In this document: piece by piece, positions 56,762 through 64,000 of the stretch
Layout of the letters: every line of letters starts with the position of its first letter
Numbering within the stretch: position 1 is the first letter of the stretch
From: Thalassotalea sp. 273M-4
GTDB taxonomy: Bacteria > Pseudomonadota > Gammaproteobacteria > Enterobacterales > Alteromonadaceae
DNA length: 64,000 nucleotides
Reading direction: 5' to 3'
Assembly (NCBI RefSeq): GCF_041410465.1
Contig: NZ_CP166961.1
Span: 2,914,001 to 2,978,000 of the forward strand
Translations under genes and position numbers: made by a program
Notes under the pieces: model-generated
Told to the model about the DNA's origin: nothing
Seen by the model: the letters and a program-made list of their open reading frames with translations, nothing else
Databases searched by the model: none

Positions 56762-57616
56762 ATGGTACCTTTTGTTCACATTCCCAAACGTAATGTTGCC
56801 GTGTTGTTTAGCGATTATCTAAATAGCATTGGTATTAAATCCACCGTACAGCCCTATCGTTATGACGATGAATCAGGGAGCGACGAAGGTTGGAGTATTT
56901 TATGTGAACAGGAGCAAGTCGATACGGCAACGTCTGAGTTTGAACATTTCATCCGCCAGCCCAACCATCCTAAATATCAACAATCGGCTTGGCATAGCTC
57001 ACAACCCGTTGAACTGGGTAACAAGGGTCATACTCGTCAAAGTATTGCCAACAGTTTTGTCGCCCAAGCGGGGGTGTTTACGATCAGCATCTTTGCACTT
57101 TGCTGGGTGGTTTTTGCCGTTACTTGGCTGTATAACCCTAACCTAAGCTTTGCCTTATTAATGTTTAATCAAGGCGACATTGCGCAAACATTTAGCCAAC
57201 CTTGGCGCTTTTTCACCCCTGCTCTTTTTCACTTTTCACTATTGCACATCGCGTTTAATACTATGTGGTGGTGGCAACTGGGTGGGATGATCGAAAAGCA
57301 ATTGAGTATGAGCACCATCGTCTGGTTGTTTGTCTTATCAGCGCTCTTATCGAATAGTGCCCAGTTTGTGATCTCGGGACCCAACTTTGGTGGTCTCTCT
57401 GGCGTGGTGTATGCGGTATTGGGGTTTGTTTGGTGGTATGGCTATTTACGCCCAAGCTCTGGTATTGAATTATCAAAGTCAATTATCGGCTTTATGCTGT
57501 TTTGGTTATTGCTTGGGTTTACCGATTTCATGCCAATAAATGTTGCCAACACCGCCCATTTAGTCGGATTATTAACAGGGATAGGTTACGCCTTTTATGT
57601 CTATAAAAGATCCTAA
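56762..57616 (+). CDS. glpG: rhomboid protease GlpG
   Basis: GlpG is an intramembrane serine protease. The 284-residue product has a cytoplasmic N-terminal domain (1-85) and six membrane helices. The rhomboid motifs are 'HIAFNTMWWWQLGGMIE', 'GLSGVVYAV' with the catalytic serine, and 'NTAHLVGLLTG' with the catalytic histidine. Its last 20 bp overlap the start of ubiC. Confidence 0.95.
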   Translation: MVPFVHIPKRNVAVLFSDYLNSIGIKSTVQPYRYDDESGSDEGWSILCEQEQVDTATSEFEHFIRQPNHPKYQQSAWHSSQPVELGNKGHTRQSIANSFVAQAGVFTISIFALCWVVFAVTWLYNPNLSFALLMFNQGDIAQTFSQPWRFFTPALFHFSLLHIAFNTMWWWQLGGMIEKQLSMSTIVWLFVLSALLSNSAQFVISGPNFGGLSGVVYAVLGFVWWYGYLRPSSGIELSKSIIGFMLFWLLLGFTDFMPINVANTAHLVGLLTGIGYAFYVYKRS

Positions 57617-58187
57617 AGCAGACGAATTTGAACTGCTTAAGACCCACTTTCCAATAGGGTTAAACGTCGACTGGCAAGATGTAAGTCAGGCACCAAACAA
57701 CGCGGTATTAAATGATTGGTTGCTCGACTTGACCTCGTTAACCGCACGTTTAAAAGCTAATTGTACTCATTTTCAGGTTAAACTCTTAGGTCAAAAGATA
57801 GAAGCTTGTCAGCCCCATGAAGCTAACGACAGCATTGCGGTTAATGAGCAAGTACTGGTTCGTGAGGTGGTATTATATTGTGACCACAAGCCGCAGGTAT
57901 TTGCCCGCAGTATCCTGCCCCTGAGAAGCTTAACAGGTAATCAACAAAGTTTAAGTTGTTTAGGCGAGCAAGCTTTAGGTCAAGTGTTGTTTAGCGATCC
58001 AAAATTACATCGAGAAATTTTGCAAGTTACCCAATTACCAGCAACAGGTAGGTTAACCGAACTGGCGGCCATTATTGGCCTCAAAGTGGAGCATAGTTTG
58101 TGGGGTAGACGTTCTTTATTTACCATTGAAGATAAGCCTTTAATGGTCGCCGAAGTGTTTTTACCGGGCGCCCAGGCCTATCGATAA
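57597..58187 (+). CDS. ubiC: chorismate--pyruvate lyase
   Basis: UbiC converts chorismate to 4-hydroxybenzoate, the first step of ubiquinone synthesis. The 196-residue product has 'LVREVVLYCDHKPQVFARSI' and 'LWGRRSLFTIEDKPLMVAEVFLP', the family's conserved core with arginine and C-terminal glutamate. It is usually next to ubiA; here it is coupled to glpG and no ubiA is seen. Confidence 0.93.
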   Translation: MSIKDPKADEFELLKTHFPIGLNVDWQDVSQAPNNAVLNDWLLDLTSLTARLKANCTHFQVKLLGQKIEACQPHEANDSIAVNEQVLVREVVLYCDHKPQVFARSILPLRSLTGNQQSLSCLGEQALGQVLFSDPKLHREILQVTQLPATGRLTELAAIIGLKVEHSLWGRRSLFTIEDKPLMVAEVFLPGAQAYR

Positions 58188-58188
58188 C

Positions 58189-59004
58189 TCACATCAGAAA
58201 CGTCTTAATCACATCACGATAATTGCGACTTACTTTAACTTTATCAAACTCACCTAGCATCAAATAAAACTCACCTTTAGGCAGTGGGATAACTTTTTCG
58301 ATAAAGTTCAAGTTAACAATGGTGGAGCGATGCACACGTTTAAAAATACTGGGGTCGAGTTCGTCAAGCAGGCTTTTTAAAGTGCTGCGCTTGATATGGG
58401 TAACGCCTTTAACGTGTAGGCAAACATAATCACCAGCGGCATCAATCCATTCAATTTCTGATTGTTTAAGCAAGGTGATATCGTCTCGCTCTTTGATCAC
58501 AATCTTACGTTCTTTCTGATCGTTAAAAGCCAAATCTCGGATATTAGACGACGGTCCATTATTGGCGTCTTCATCGTCTTGCTTAAAACTGTCCATCGCA
58601 CTGATGATACGATTCTTATTGTCTGTTTCAGCTTCCATTTCAAGGCGCGAGCGCACCCGTTCAATGGCTCGTTCGATACGTTCGTTATCGACCGGTTTTA
58701 ATATATAATCAACCGCATGCACATCAAACGCATCAATGGCGTAACGTTCAAACGCGGTAGTAAATACCACCAAAGGCATGATGTCATTCTGTAACTTCTT
58801 GATCACCATAAAGCCATCAATACCTGGCATTTGAATGTCTAAGAACATTAGATCAGGTTCAAGTTCGGCGACCGCTTCAATTGCCTGGCGGCCATTTTTA
58901 CATTCGCCAACGATGTCAATCTCTGGGAATTTTCGTAATTTGGCTCGCAGTAAATTAAGAGCTAAAGGTTCATCATCTACAATTAATGTTCTTATTTTAC
59001 GCAT
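58189..59004 (-). CDS. LytTR family response regulator
   Basis: A two-component response regulator. The 271-residue product has a receiver domain (1-120) with acidic residues D10-D11 and the phospho-acceptor D56 in 'LMFLDIQMPG'. A 50-residue linker follows, then a LytTR DNA-binding domain (about 170-270, 'VHRSTIVNLNFIEKV'). It lies 49 bp downstream of the sensor kinase gene, its cognate partner. Targets are not evident; the beta-glucan genes lie beyond the kinase. Confidence 0.92.
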   Translation of the reverse strand: MRKIRTLIVDDEPLALNLLRAKLRKFPEIDIVGECKNGRQAIEAVAELEPDLMFLDIQMPGIDGFMVIKKLQNDIMPLVVFTTAFERYAIDAFDVHAVDYILKPVDNERIERAIERVRSRLEMEAETDNKNRIISAMDSFKQDDEDANNGPSSNIRDLAFNDQKERKIVIKERDDITLLKQSEIEWIDAAGDYVCLHVKGVTHIKRSTLKSLLDELDPSIFKRVHRSTIVNLNFIEKVIPLPKGEFYLMLGEFDKVKVSRNYRDVIKTFLM

Positions 59005-59053
59005 TCAATCCAATCTCTTTTAGTGCCTTTGGCGGGTGTCATGGTCACTAAAC

Positions 59054-60238
59054 TCAAAAATCATATTTTTCCAATAAGCACTCATATGGTATATCAATCG
59101 TGGTTTTTAAACCACCCATAGGCAGTAGATGTAAATCAAACAGATAGTCACTTTTATAAAGAACCTTCAATCTTTCATCGATGTTCTTTAAACCTATACC
59201 TCGACCGGTTTTACTGGTTAATTTACTCTTATTGATGCTTTGCCCGGTACCCGTATCGCTAATTTCGATGATTAAGCGCTGATCTTGCACCTGAGCCCGC
59301 AAGCTGATGGTACCGCCATCTTCATTTTGGGCGATTACATGCTTCATTGAATTTTCAATAATAGGTTGCAATAACAAACTGGGAATGTGTGCCGATTTCG
59401 CTAAAGCATCGATATTGAAATCTAATTTCAGCCGATCTTCAAAACGGGTTTTCTCAATTTCCAAGTACAAATTTAGAGCATGTATTTCATTTTCTAGTGA
59501 AATTTTAGTATCGGGGTTATGATCAAGAGAATAACGCAAGAAGTTACTTAATTGCACCGTTACCCGTTGGGCTTTTTCAGCTTCATCACATTCAATTAAT
59601 GAGTTAATGGCATTAAGGGTATTACACAAAAAGTGCGGGTTTAATTGGTAGCGCAGCATCTTGATTTTGGCGTCTCTTGCAACCGTTTGCGCCATCATTC
59701 GCTTAACTTGCTCTTCTCGAGCTTCAGCTTCAGCTTGCAGCATAATATCGTGTTCTGCTTGTAATAGCTGATAATAACGCAAGCCATGAAACACCCCAGT
59801 CCAACAAGCAAAGATAAAAATACTGCCAAAAGCCCAGTTGCCAAAGTCAGACCATAAACTGCCAGCACCGGTCATTAACGAAAAAGAGTGGATGCGCAGC
59901 GCCGTCCAAAGTAATGACACGGTGAACAAAGCAATAATGGCAACAAGCAGTCGACGACGGTAGGGCCACTCCCAAATATGTCGATATAACACCACCAAAG
60001 GTAACGACAAAAACATCCCCAATACAGCTTGTAAGCCGGTATGCGCAAGGTAAATTAAGCCATTTTGGTCATACCAAATTGACAAAGTAAACACACTCAC
60101 AAAGCATAAGAACGCCCAAAAACCTAATTGCATCCACCAAAACCGCTGAACTGAGCGAGTAAAGAAATTATTTAAAATGAGCGATTTTAGCTTGTTCATA
60201 TTTATTGCCATTAAAAAATCTGTTAAAGAACATACCAT
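59054..60238 (-). CDS. LytS/AlgZ-type sensor histidine kinase
   Basis: The sensor of the pair. The product, about 394 residues, has four predicted membrane segments (N-terminal 160 residues), a short coiled coil and the His-kinase domain 'LRYQLNPHFLCNTLNAINSLIE' with the phospho-acceptor histidine. An ATPase domain with 'LLQPIIENSMKHV' and 'ISDTGTG' follows. No periplasmic sensor domain, so it may sense through the membrane helices. Start uncertain: ATGs at 60247, 60238 and 60199; 60238 has AGGG at good spacing. Confidence 0.88.
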   Translation of the reverse strand: MVCSLTDFLMAINMNKLKSLILNNFFTRSVQRFWWMQLGFWAFLCFVSVFTLSIWYDQNGLIYLAHTGLQAVLGMFLSLPLVVLYRHIWEWPYRRRLLVAIIALFTVSLLWTALRIHSFSLMTGAGSLWSDFGNWAFGSIFIFACWTGVFHGLRYYQLLQAEHDIMLQAEAEAREEQVKRMMAQTVARDAKIKMLRYQLNPHFLCNTLNAINSLIECDEAEKAQRVTVQLSNFLRYSLDHNPDTKISLENEIHALNLYLEIEKTRFEDRLKLDFNIDALAKSAHIPSLLLQPIIENSMKHVIAQNEDGGTISLRAQVQDQRLIIEISDTGTGQSINKSKLTSKTGRGIGLKNIDERLKVLYKSDYLFDLHLLPMGGLKTTIDIPYECLLEKYDF

Positions 60239-60323
60239 ATATTTCATGCCCTGTTACGATCAGATCTTACCTAATTTGTTACAATCGGCGATTTTACATT
60301 CAATTTTCGCCGGACAAAAGCAT

Positions 60324-60358
60324 AAAAAAAGCTTGCCGGAGTAAACAGACAAGCTTTC
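60324..60358 (-). terminator. terminator after the GH17 genes
   Basis: The stem AAGCTTG/CAAGCTT with a purine-rich loop ends in a run of seven T on the minus strand, 38 bp past the stop of the downstream GH17 gene. Confidence 0.7.
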
Positions 60359-60396
60359 AGAAAAAGCAATATTTTAGCGCTCAACAGAGCTAAAAA

Positions 60397-61302
60397 CTAG
60401 CGTTGCGTAATGACCAACTTTGGGGTTCTATCTTCAAAGTATAAGCCCCAGTGTTTTTCAGGCTCGCTGGCATCATCTGAGCCTTTCCAAGGTTCATCAA
60501 ATGCTTCAAAAACAAACGTAAGGATCTCTTCACTGCCAGTCCAACGCAGTAATTGGCGAATGTATTCAGCCTGAATTTCTTCGGAGGCATTCCAACGTTC
60601 AATACCACGGTTGTTAGAACGGGTTGTCCAACCAGCTTCGGTGATCACAACTTTCTTATGTGGATAACGATCGGCTACTGCATAATAATTTTGTTGAGTA
60701 TAAGCCAAGGCATCACGCAGAGTCTTATACTCCCACGCTGGGTAGGTATGAATACAAATAAAATCCACAACCTCAACCAAAGGTTCAAGCTTTCCTAACC
60801 AAGGTACATAGTTTTCACAAAAACTTACCGGCTGTTTCGCTCCCGCTTTAACTTGCTTTGCATACGCCACCAGCGCATCGACAGAAACCATATGGTCGTT
60901 CCAATCAACGCTGGCTTCATTACCTATCGATAAGGCTTGTACGGTTTCTGGGTACGCATTAGCAAACGCAATTAAGGTCGCGATATTTTTTTGGTTTCTG
61001 CTAGTATTTTCAGCCAGTTGATGATCTGGGTATACACCGCCCCAAGGACAATTAGGGTTATTTATTTCTGCGCCTAAATCGGCTCCTAATAAAACCTTAA
61101 GCGCTAACCCTTCGTGCTTGATCACTTCAAGCACGGTTTTGGCGTGTGTAGAGCAGTCGTATAAGCGTATGTAATCCCAGTCGTTAGCTAAAATCAACAA
61201 GTCTTGTTTGACTTGTTCATAACTTGGGTATGTTTCGGTTCTTGGATCTTGCCCTTTTCGGTAACCCGAATAACAAATTGCTCGTCCAAACTGCTCTAAC
61301 AT
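60397..61302 (-). CDS. GH17 family beta-1,3-glucanase-like protein, cytoplasmic (downstream copy)
   Basis: GH17 enzymes hydrolyse or transglycosylate beta-1,3-glucans. The 301-residue product is a TIM barrel with the acid/base glutamate E129 in 'SIGNEASVDW' and the nucleophile E222 in 'VVITEAGW', both strand-end positions as in the family. No signal peptide, so it acts in the cytoplasm. The ATG at 61302 has AGG 8 bp upstream; a GTG three codons earlier is possible. Only 23 bp separate it from the upstream GH17 gene, so they form an operon. The two share fold and motif but little overall identity, so they probably differ in bond or chain-length preference. Confidence 0.88.
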   Translation of the reverse strand: MLEQFGRAICYSGYRKGQDPRTETYPSYEQVKQDLLILANDWDYIRLYDCSTHAKTVLEVIKHEGLALKVLLGADLGAEINNPNCPWGGVYPDHQLAENTSRNQKNIATLIAFANAYPETVQALSIGNEASVDWNDHMVSVDALVAYAKQVKAGAKQPVSFCENYVPWLGKLEPLVEVVDFICIHTYPAWEYKTLRDALAYTQQNYYAVADRYPHKKVVITEAGWTTRSNNRGIERWNASEEIQAEYIRQLLRWTGSEEILTFVFEAFDEPWKGSDDASEPEKHWGLYFEDRTPKLVITQR

Positions 61303-61325
61303 GTGTGTCACCTGTGTTGTTTAAT

Positions 61326-62207
61326 TTAATATTTTAGCTTGCCGTCTTTATCCCAAAGACCCCAATAAGCACCAACATCCCCTTCGGCCTCAACCTTCCA
61401 GGTCTCATCAAAAGACGAAAAATAGAAGATATCAATATTATCCTCTTCTGCCCATTGATATGTATTAATAAAATAGCGAATAGCGTTATCATAAGATGGT
61501 ATTGCGCCACCCGTTGACGTTCCAACTGTAGGCCAGCCCGTTTCCGTAACAATAACTTTTTTACCTTTCGCCGCTTTTATTGCCCTGCGGTACATGTCTT
61601 TCATGTAAAGTAATGAATAGTCTGCTGGGCATCCTTCCCAAAATGGATAACAGTTTGCCAAAATCACATCGCATGCATCAGCAATGTTAGGGTGGTCTTC
61701 AAATTCGTAGTAGGCATCAACATAACCGACGGGGACATTAACGGCGGCTTTGGCCCGTTCAATATAGTTAATCAGCTGTTGTTCACTCAGCTCTTCACGC
61801 AATAGGACTTCATTACCAACACCAAGAATATCAACTGCGCCTTCATTCGCTAAAGCAATGGCATTAGCCAATTCTTCTTCATTGGTTTCTATATCGTCAT
61901 CAAGCCAAACCCCTACCATAGTTTTTAAGCCCATGGACTTAGCAACTTGAGGAATGAGTTCATTGCCCTCGGTACAAGAAAATGTACGGATCCATTTTAC
62001 GTTATCGGCAATTAACGATAAGCGCTCAACGATTTGTTCTTTAGTAATTTGCGTTCCTGGTCCTTGGCCTTCGATGTAAGGGCTAAAAGAGATTCCATGA
62101 ATTTTGTTATCTAAAATCGATTTTACCGTTTCTTTTAATTCTTCTGTTGATAAATTAAAAAAATTAATCCCTGCTAAGGACATATATTTATTATATCTTT
62201 TAGACAT
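61326..62207 (-). CDS. GH17 family beta-1,3-glucanase-like protein, cytoplasmic (upstream copy)
   Basis: The 293-residue product has GH17 catalytic residues E133 in 'GVGNEVLLRE' and E222 in 'VTETGWPT', the textbook family signature. No signal peptide. The ATG at 62207 is chosen because AAGGAG lies 6-11 bp upstream; the open frame extends 19 codons further without such a site. It lies downstream of a phosphorylase-like gene and its terminator, so it may have its own promoter in 62208-62325. Substrate inferred to be beta-1,3-gluco-oligosaccharides from laminarin. Confidence 0.88.
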   Translation of the reverse strand: MSKRYNKYMSLAGINFFNLSTEELKETVKSILDNKIHGISFSPYIEGQGPGTQITKEQIVERLSLIADNVKWIRTFSCTEGNELIPQVAKSMGLKTMVGVWLDDDIETNEEELANAIALANEGAVDILGVGNEVLLREELSEQQLINYIERAKAAVNVPVGYVDAYYEFEDHPNIADACDVILANCYPFWEGCPADYSLLYMKDMYRRAIKAAKGKKVIVTETGWPTVGTSTGGAIPSYDNAIRYFINTYQWAEEDNIDIFYFSSFDETWKVEAEGDVGAYWGLWDKDGKLKY

Positions 62208-62325
62208 TTTTCTCTCCTTGTTTACCACGATAAATTGCCGCTGCAGAGTTAACCTAACAATCAAATTGCGATGCTCACAAAGCAGTCAAAATAGGGTTGA
62301 TTTTTATACTTTTTATAATTAGGGC

Positions 62326-62366
62326 AAAAAAAAGGCGCTGCAACACCAAAGTATTTGCAGCGCCTA
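62326..62366 (-). terminator. terminator after the phosphorylase-like gene
   Basis: An 11-bp stem AGGCGCTGCAA/TTGCAGCGCCT with an 11-nt loop (62334-62366) is followed on the minus strand by a run of eight T. It separates the phosphorylase-like gene from the GH17 pair. Confidence 0.85.
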
Positions 62367-62373
62367 TTCGGTA

Positions 62374-64000
62374 TTAGCCTTGGAATAAATCCTTTGCATT
62401 TAGGCTAATTTCGATGCACTTAATAGCACCGTCACGGTTGAAGATATGTTGGCTATCTTCAGCCGATAAGCTTAACGTATCAAAGCTTTCACGACGACCA
62501 TCGGCGTATTCAATGGTCAATTGCGGTTGTGCTTCAGTCAATTGGTATACAAATGGCAACTGACACCAAGTAAAGCCTAATGCGTTTGCTGGCATCTGGA
62601 TGGTTTGCCACTCGTCGCTTAAGTCTAGGTATTTAAAGCTTGCCGCTGACTCAATAAATTCTTGCGCGCGTAATAGTGTTGGTTCAAAACGAACTAAGCC
62701 GTTTTCAACACGAATACCGAGCTCAGAGAATCGAGTCAATACTTCTTCTTTAACCTGACCTGTCATGCCCGGTTGCTGTGCACCTGAGTGACCTGGTGTG
62801 TGTGAGTATGGGTCGGTTGGGAAAGCACCATATTCTTCTGGTGTTTTGTTAAAACCGATACCATGACGAACACGGTAGTACAGCTGACCTAAACGCTTGA
62901 TGTTTTCTTCGTTACCTTCACTAAGCGCTTGCTCGTAGTTTTCTTCTACCGCCAACAACAGTTTTGACACCATGTGCCAGTAGATGCTGCCTAAACCTTC
63001 GAAACCAAACATACCACCAGAACGACCGGTAAAGGCATTATGGTTAAATACTTTTTCATAAAGGGCTAAAGTTTTCGCGCTATTTGCTGCTTTTAACTCA
63101 TCGTATTTAGCCGGTAATGCCGCTAATTGTGCTTTCAAACAATCTGCGTTTTTAAAGTCTGAGTTAAAACGGTAATGACCAAGTGCGTCTTTTGACACAA
63201 TCGCAACATGACCGTCTGCTAACAACTGCTCTAATAATGCATTAGTTGAAATATCTTCAGCAGCAATTTGGTTCTTCTGTAAGAAACTTGGTAGCTGACG
63301 ATCTGGGTACAAGATGAATGAGTCTTGATCCTGACGGTAAATGTCACTCGCAAATAAGTTTTCTAATACATTGATGGTTTCTTCTGTCGATAACGCTTTT
63401 GAGCTTAATACCGCAACTTGACCTTCAAGCATTTGATAAAGTGTGTCTACGCCTAAAGACTCATCACCCAGTTTCATTAGGTTATATGCTTCGTAAAGCT
63501 CGTCTTCACGCTTGTTCACTTTAATGGTGTAATCGATAGCCGTTAATGCATTTTCTAATAACGCATGGAAGTCTGCCATTGGCATCTTAACTTTGGCGCT
63601 AAAACCTTCTTGTTGATATACTTTTTGACGGTAATCACAAGCTGATTGACCTAATTCTTTGGTCAATTCAAAACACAATTGATCAGAGATTGAACCTGAT
63701 GTCGCTTGTGCCATTTTAATCATACCGGCTAGGGTTGATTGTAACCACTCACTTACTTCAGCAGATAATTCTACATCGCCTTGCTCGTTCGCTAATTGCT
63801 CTTGTAAGAAACATACGTAACGGCGTAAGTAACATAGAGTTACCATTGACAAGCCTTGACCTACCAATGCGTTGTTAGCATCGTTCCACTCTGGACGTTG
63901 AGTGTTTAACCAGATACCACCACCAACAACAAAGTTACCTAATTTAGACAATAAGGCTACGGCTAACTTTTCAAGTAAGTTCACTTGATAAACCGTGGCA
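62374..64000 (-). CDS. GH94/GH149-like sugar phosphorylase, 3' part
   Basis: The frame is open to the right edge, so only the last 541 residues are seen. I read it as the catalytic half of a large inverting phosphorylase: 'RPEWNDANNALVG' near the visible start matches the catalytic aspartate motif (WND) of GH94-like enzymes. 'GFEGLGSIYWHMV' resembles their phosphate-binding glycine-serine loop. 'FPTDPYSHTPGHSGAQQPGMTGQ' is a strongly conserved-looking stretch. Phosphorylases of GH149 and GH161 act on beta-1,3-gluco-oligosaccharides, which would fit the GH17 genes next to it. No signal for export can be judged. Family and substrate are inferred, not proven. Confidence 0.6.
   Translation of the reverse strand, partial: ATVYQVNLLEKLAVALLSKLGNFVVGGGIWLNTQRPEWNDANNALVGQGLSMVTLCYLRRYVCFLQEQLANEQGDVELSAEVSEWLQSTLAGMIKMAQATSGSISDQLCFELTKELGQSACDYRQKVYQQEGFSAKVKMPMADFHALLENALTAIDYTIKVNKREDELYEAYNLMKLGDESLGVDTLYQMLEGQVAVLSSKALSTEETINVLENLFASDIYRQDQDSFILYPDRQLPSFLQKNQIAAEDISTNALLEQLLADGHVAIVSKDALGHYRFNSDFKNADCLKAQLAALPAKYDELKAANSAKTLALYEKVFNHNAFTGRSGGMFGFEGLGSIYWHMVSKLLLAVEENYEQALSEGNEENIKRLGQLYYRVRHGIGFNKTPEEYGAFPTDPYSHTPGHSGAQQPGMTGQVKEEVLTRFSELGIRVENGLVRFEPTLLRAQEFIESAASFKYLDLSDEWQTIQMPANALGFTWCQLPFVYQLTEAQPQLTIEYADGRRESFDTLSLSAEDSQHIFNRDGAIKCIEISLNAKDLFQG

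Overview
The window looks like a chromosomal segment of a marine gammaproteobacterium of the order Alteromonadales, most likely Colwelliaceae (Thalassotalea/Colwellia-like). This is inferred from the AT-rich sequence, the close match of gene order to Escherichia coli and Pseudomonas house-keeping blocks, and the very large calcium-repeat lipoproteins typical of marine polysaccharide degraders. No insertion sequence, prophage, CRISPR array or replication origin was seen.

Layout. 1-10 kb: the translation/transcription block read leftward (rplJ, rplA, rplK, nusG, secE, tRNA-Trp, tuf, then tRNA-Thr/Gly/Tyr/Thr, coaX, birA, murB, hemE). It has clear promoters, an L10 leader and a remnant of a sulfatase-maturase-like radical SAM gene. 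10-15.6 kb: a candidate small RNA, an S1/P1 nuclease, rsd, fkpA, slyX, yheV and yheS. 15.6-36.8 kb: two tandem copies of a two-gene cassette, inserted between yheS and its usual partners yheT-yheU. Each cassette is one giant lipoprotein (2889 and about 3672 aa) followed by a hairpin and a small membrane-anchored coiled-coil protein ending in the same LDNGIVL motif. Giant 1 carries a GH16 beta-glucanase domain and C-terminal carbohydrate-binding-like domains. Giant 2 has no catalytic domain that I recognise, but has three copies of an unnamed 430-residue module, one binding-like domain and a C-terminal leucine-rich-repeat region. 37-60 kb: house-keeping genes (yheT, yheU, a YceI protein, cysQ, nudE, yrfG, pepD, slmA, coaBC, radC, ypfJ, rpmB, rpmG, mutM, coaD, a TetR regulator, kdkA, a GT9 glycosyltransferase, waaA, kbl, tdh, glpE, glpG, ubiC) and a LytS/LytTR-type two-component pair. 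60.4-64 kb: two signal-less GH17 beta-1,3-glucanase genes and the 3' half of a large inverting sugar phosphorylase.

Working hypothesis: the GH16 lipoprotein attacks laminarin-like beta-1,3-glucan at the cell surface, and the signal-less GH17 enzymes and the phosphorylase process imported oligosaccharides in the cytoplasm. The strongest candidate for something undescribed is the duplicated giant-lipoprotein plus small LDNGIVL-protein cassette. Its two copies share about 2.4 kb of almost identical DNA and then carry different C-terminal payloads.
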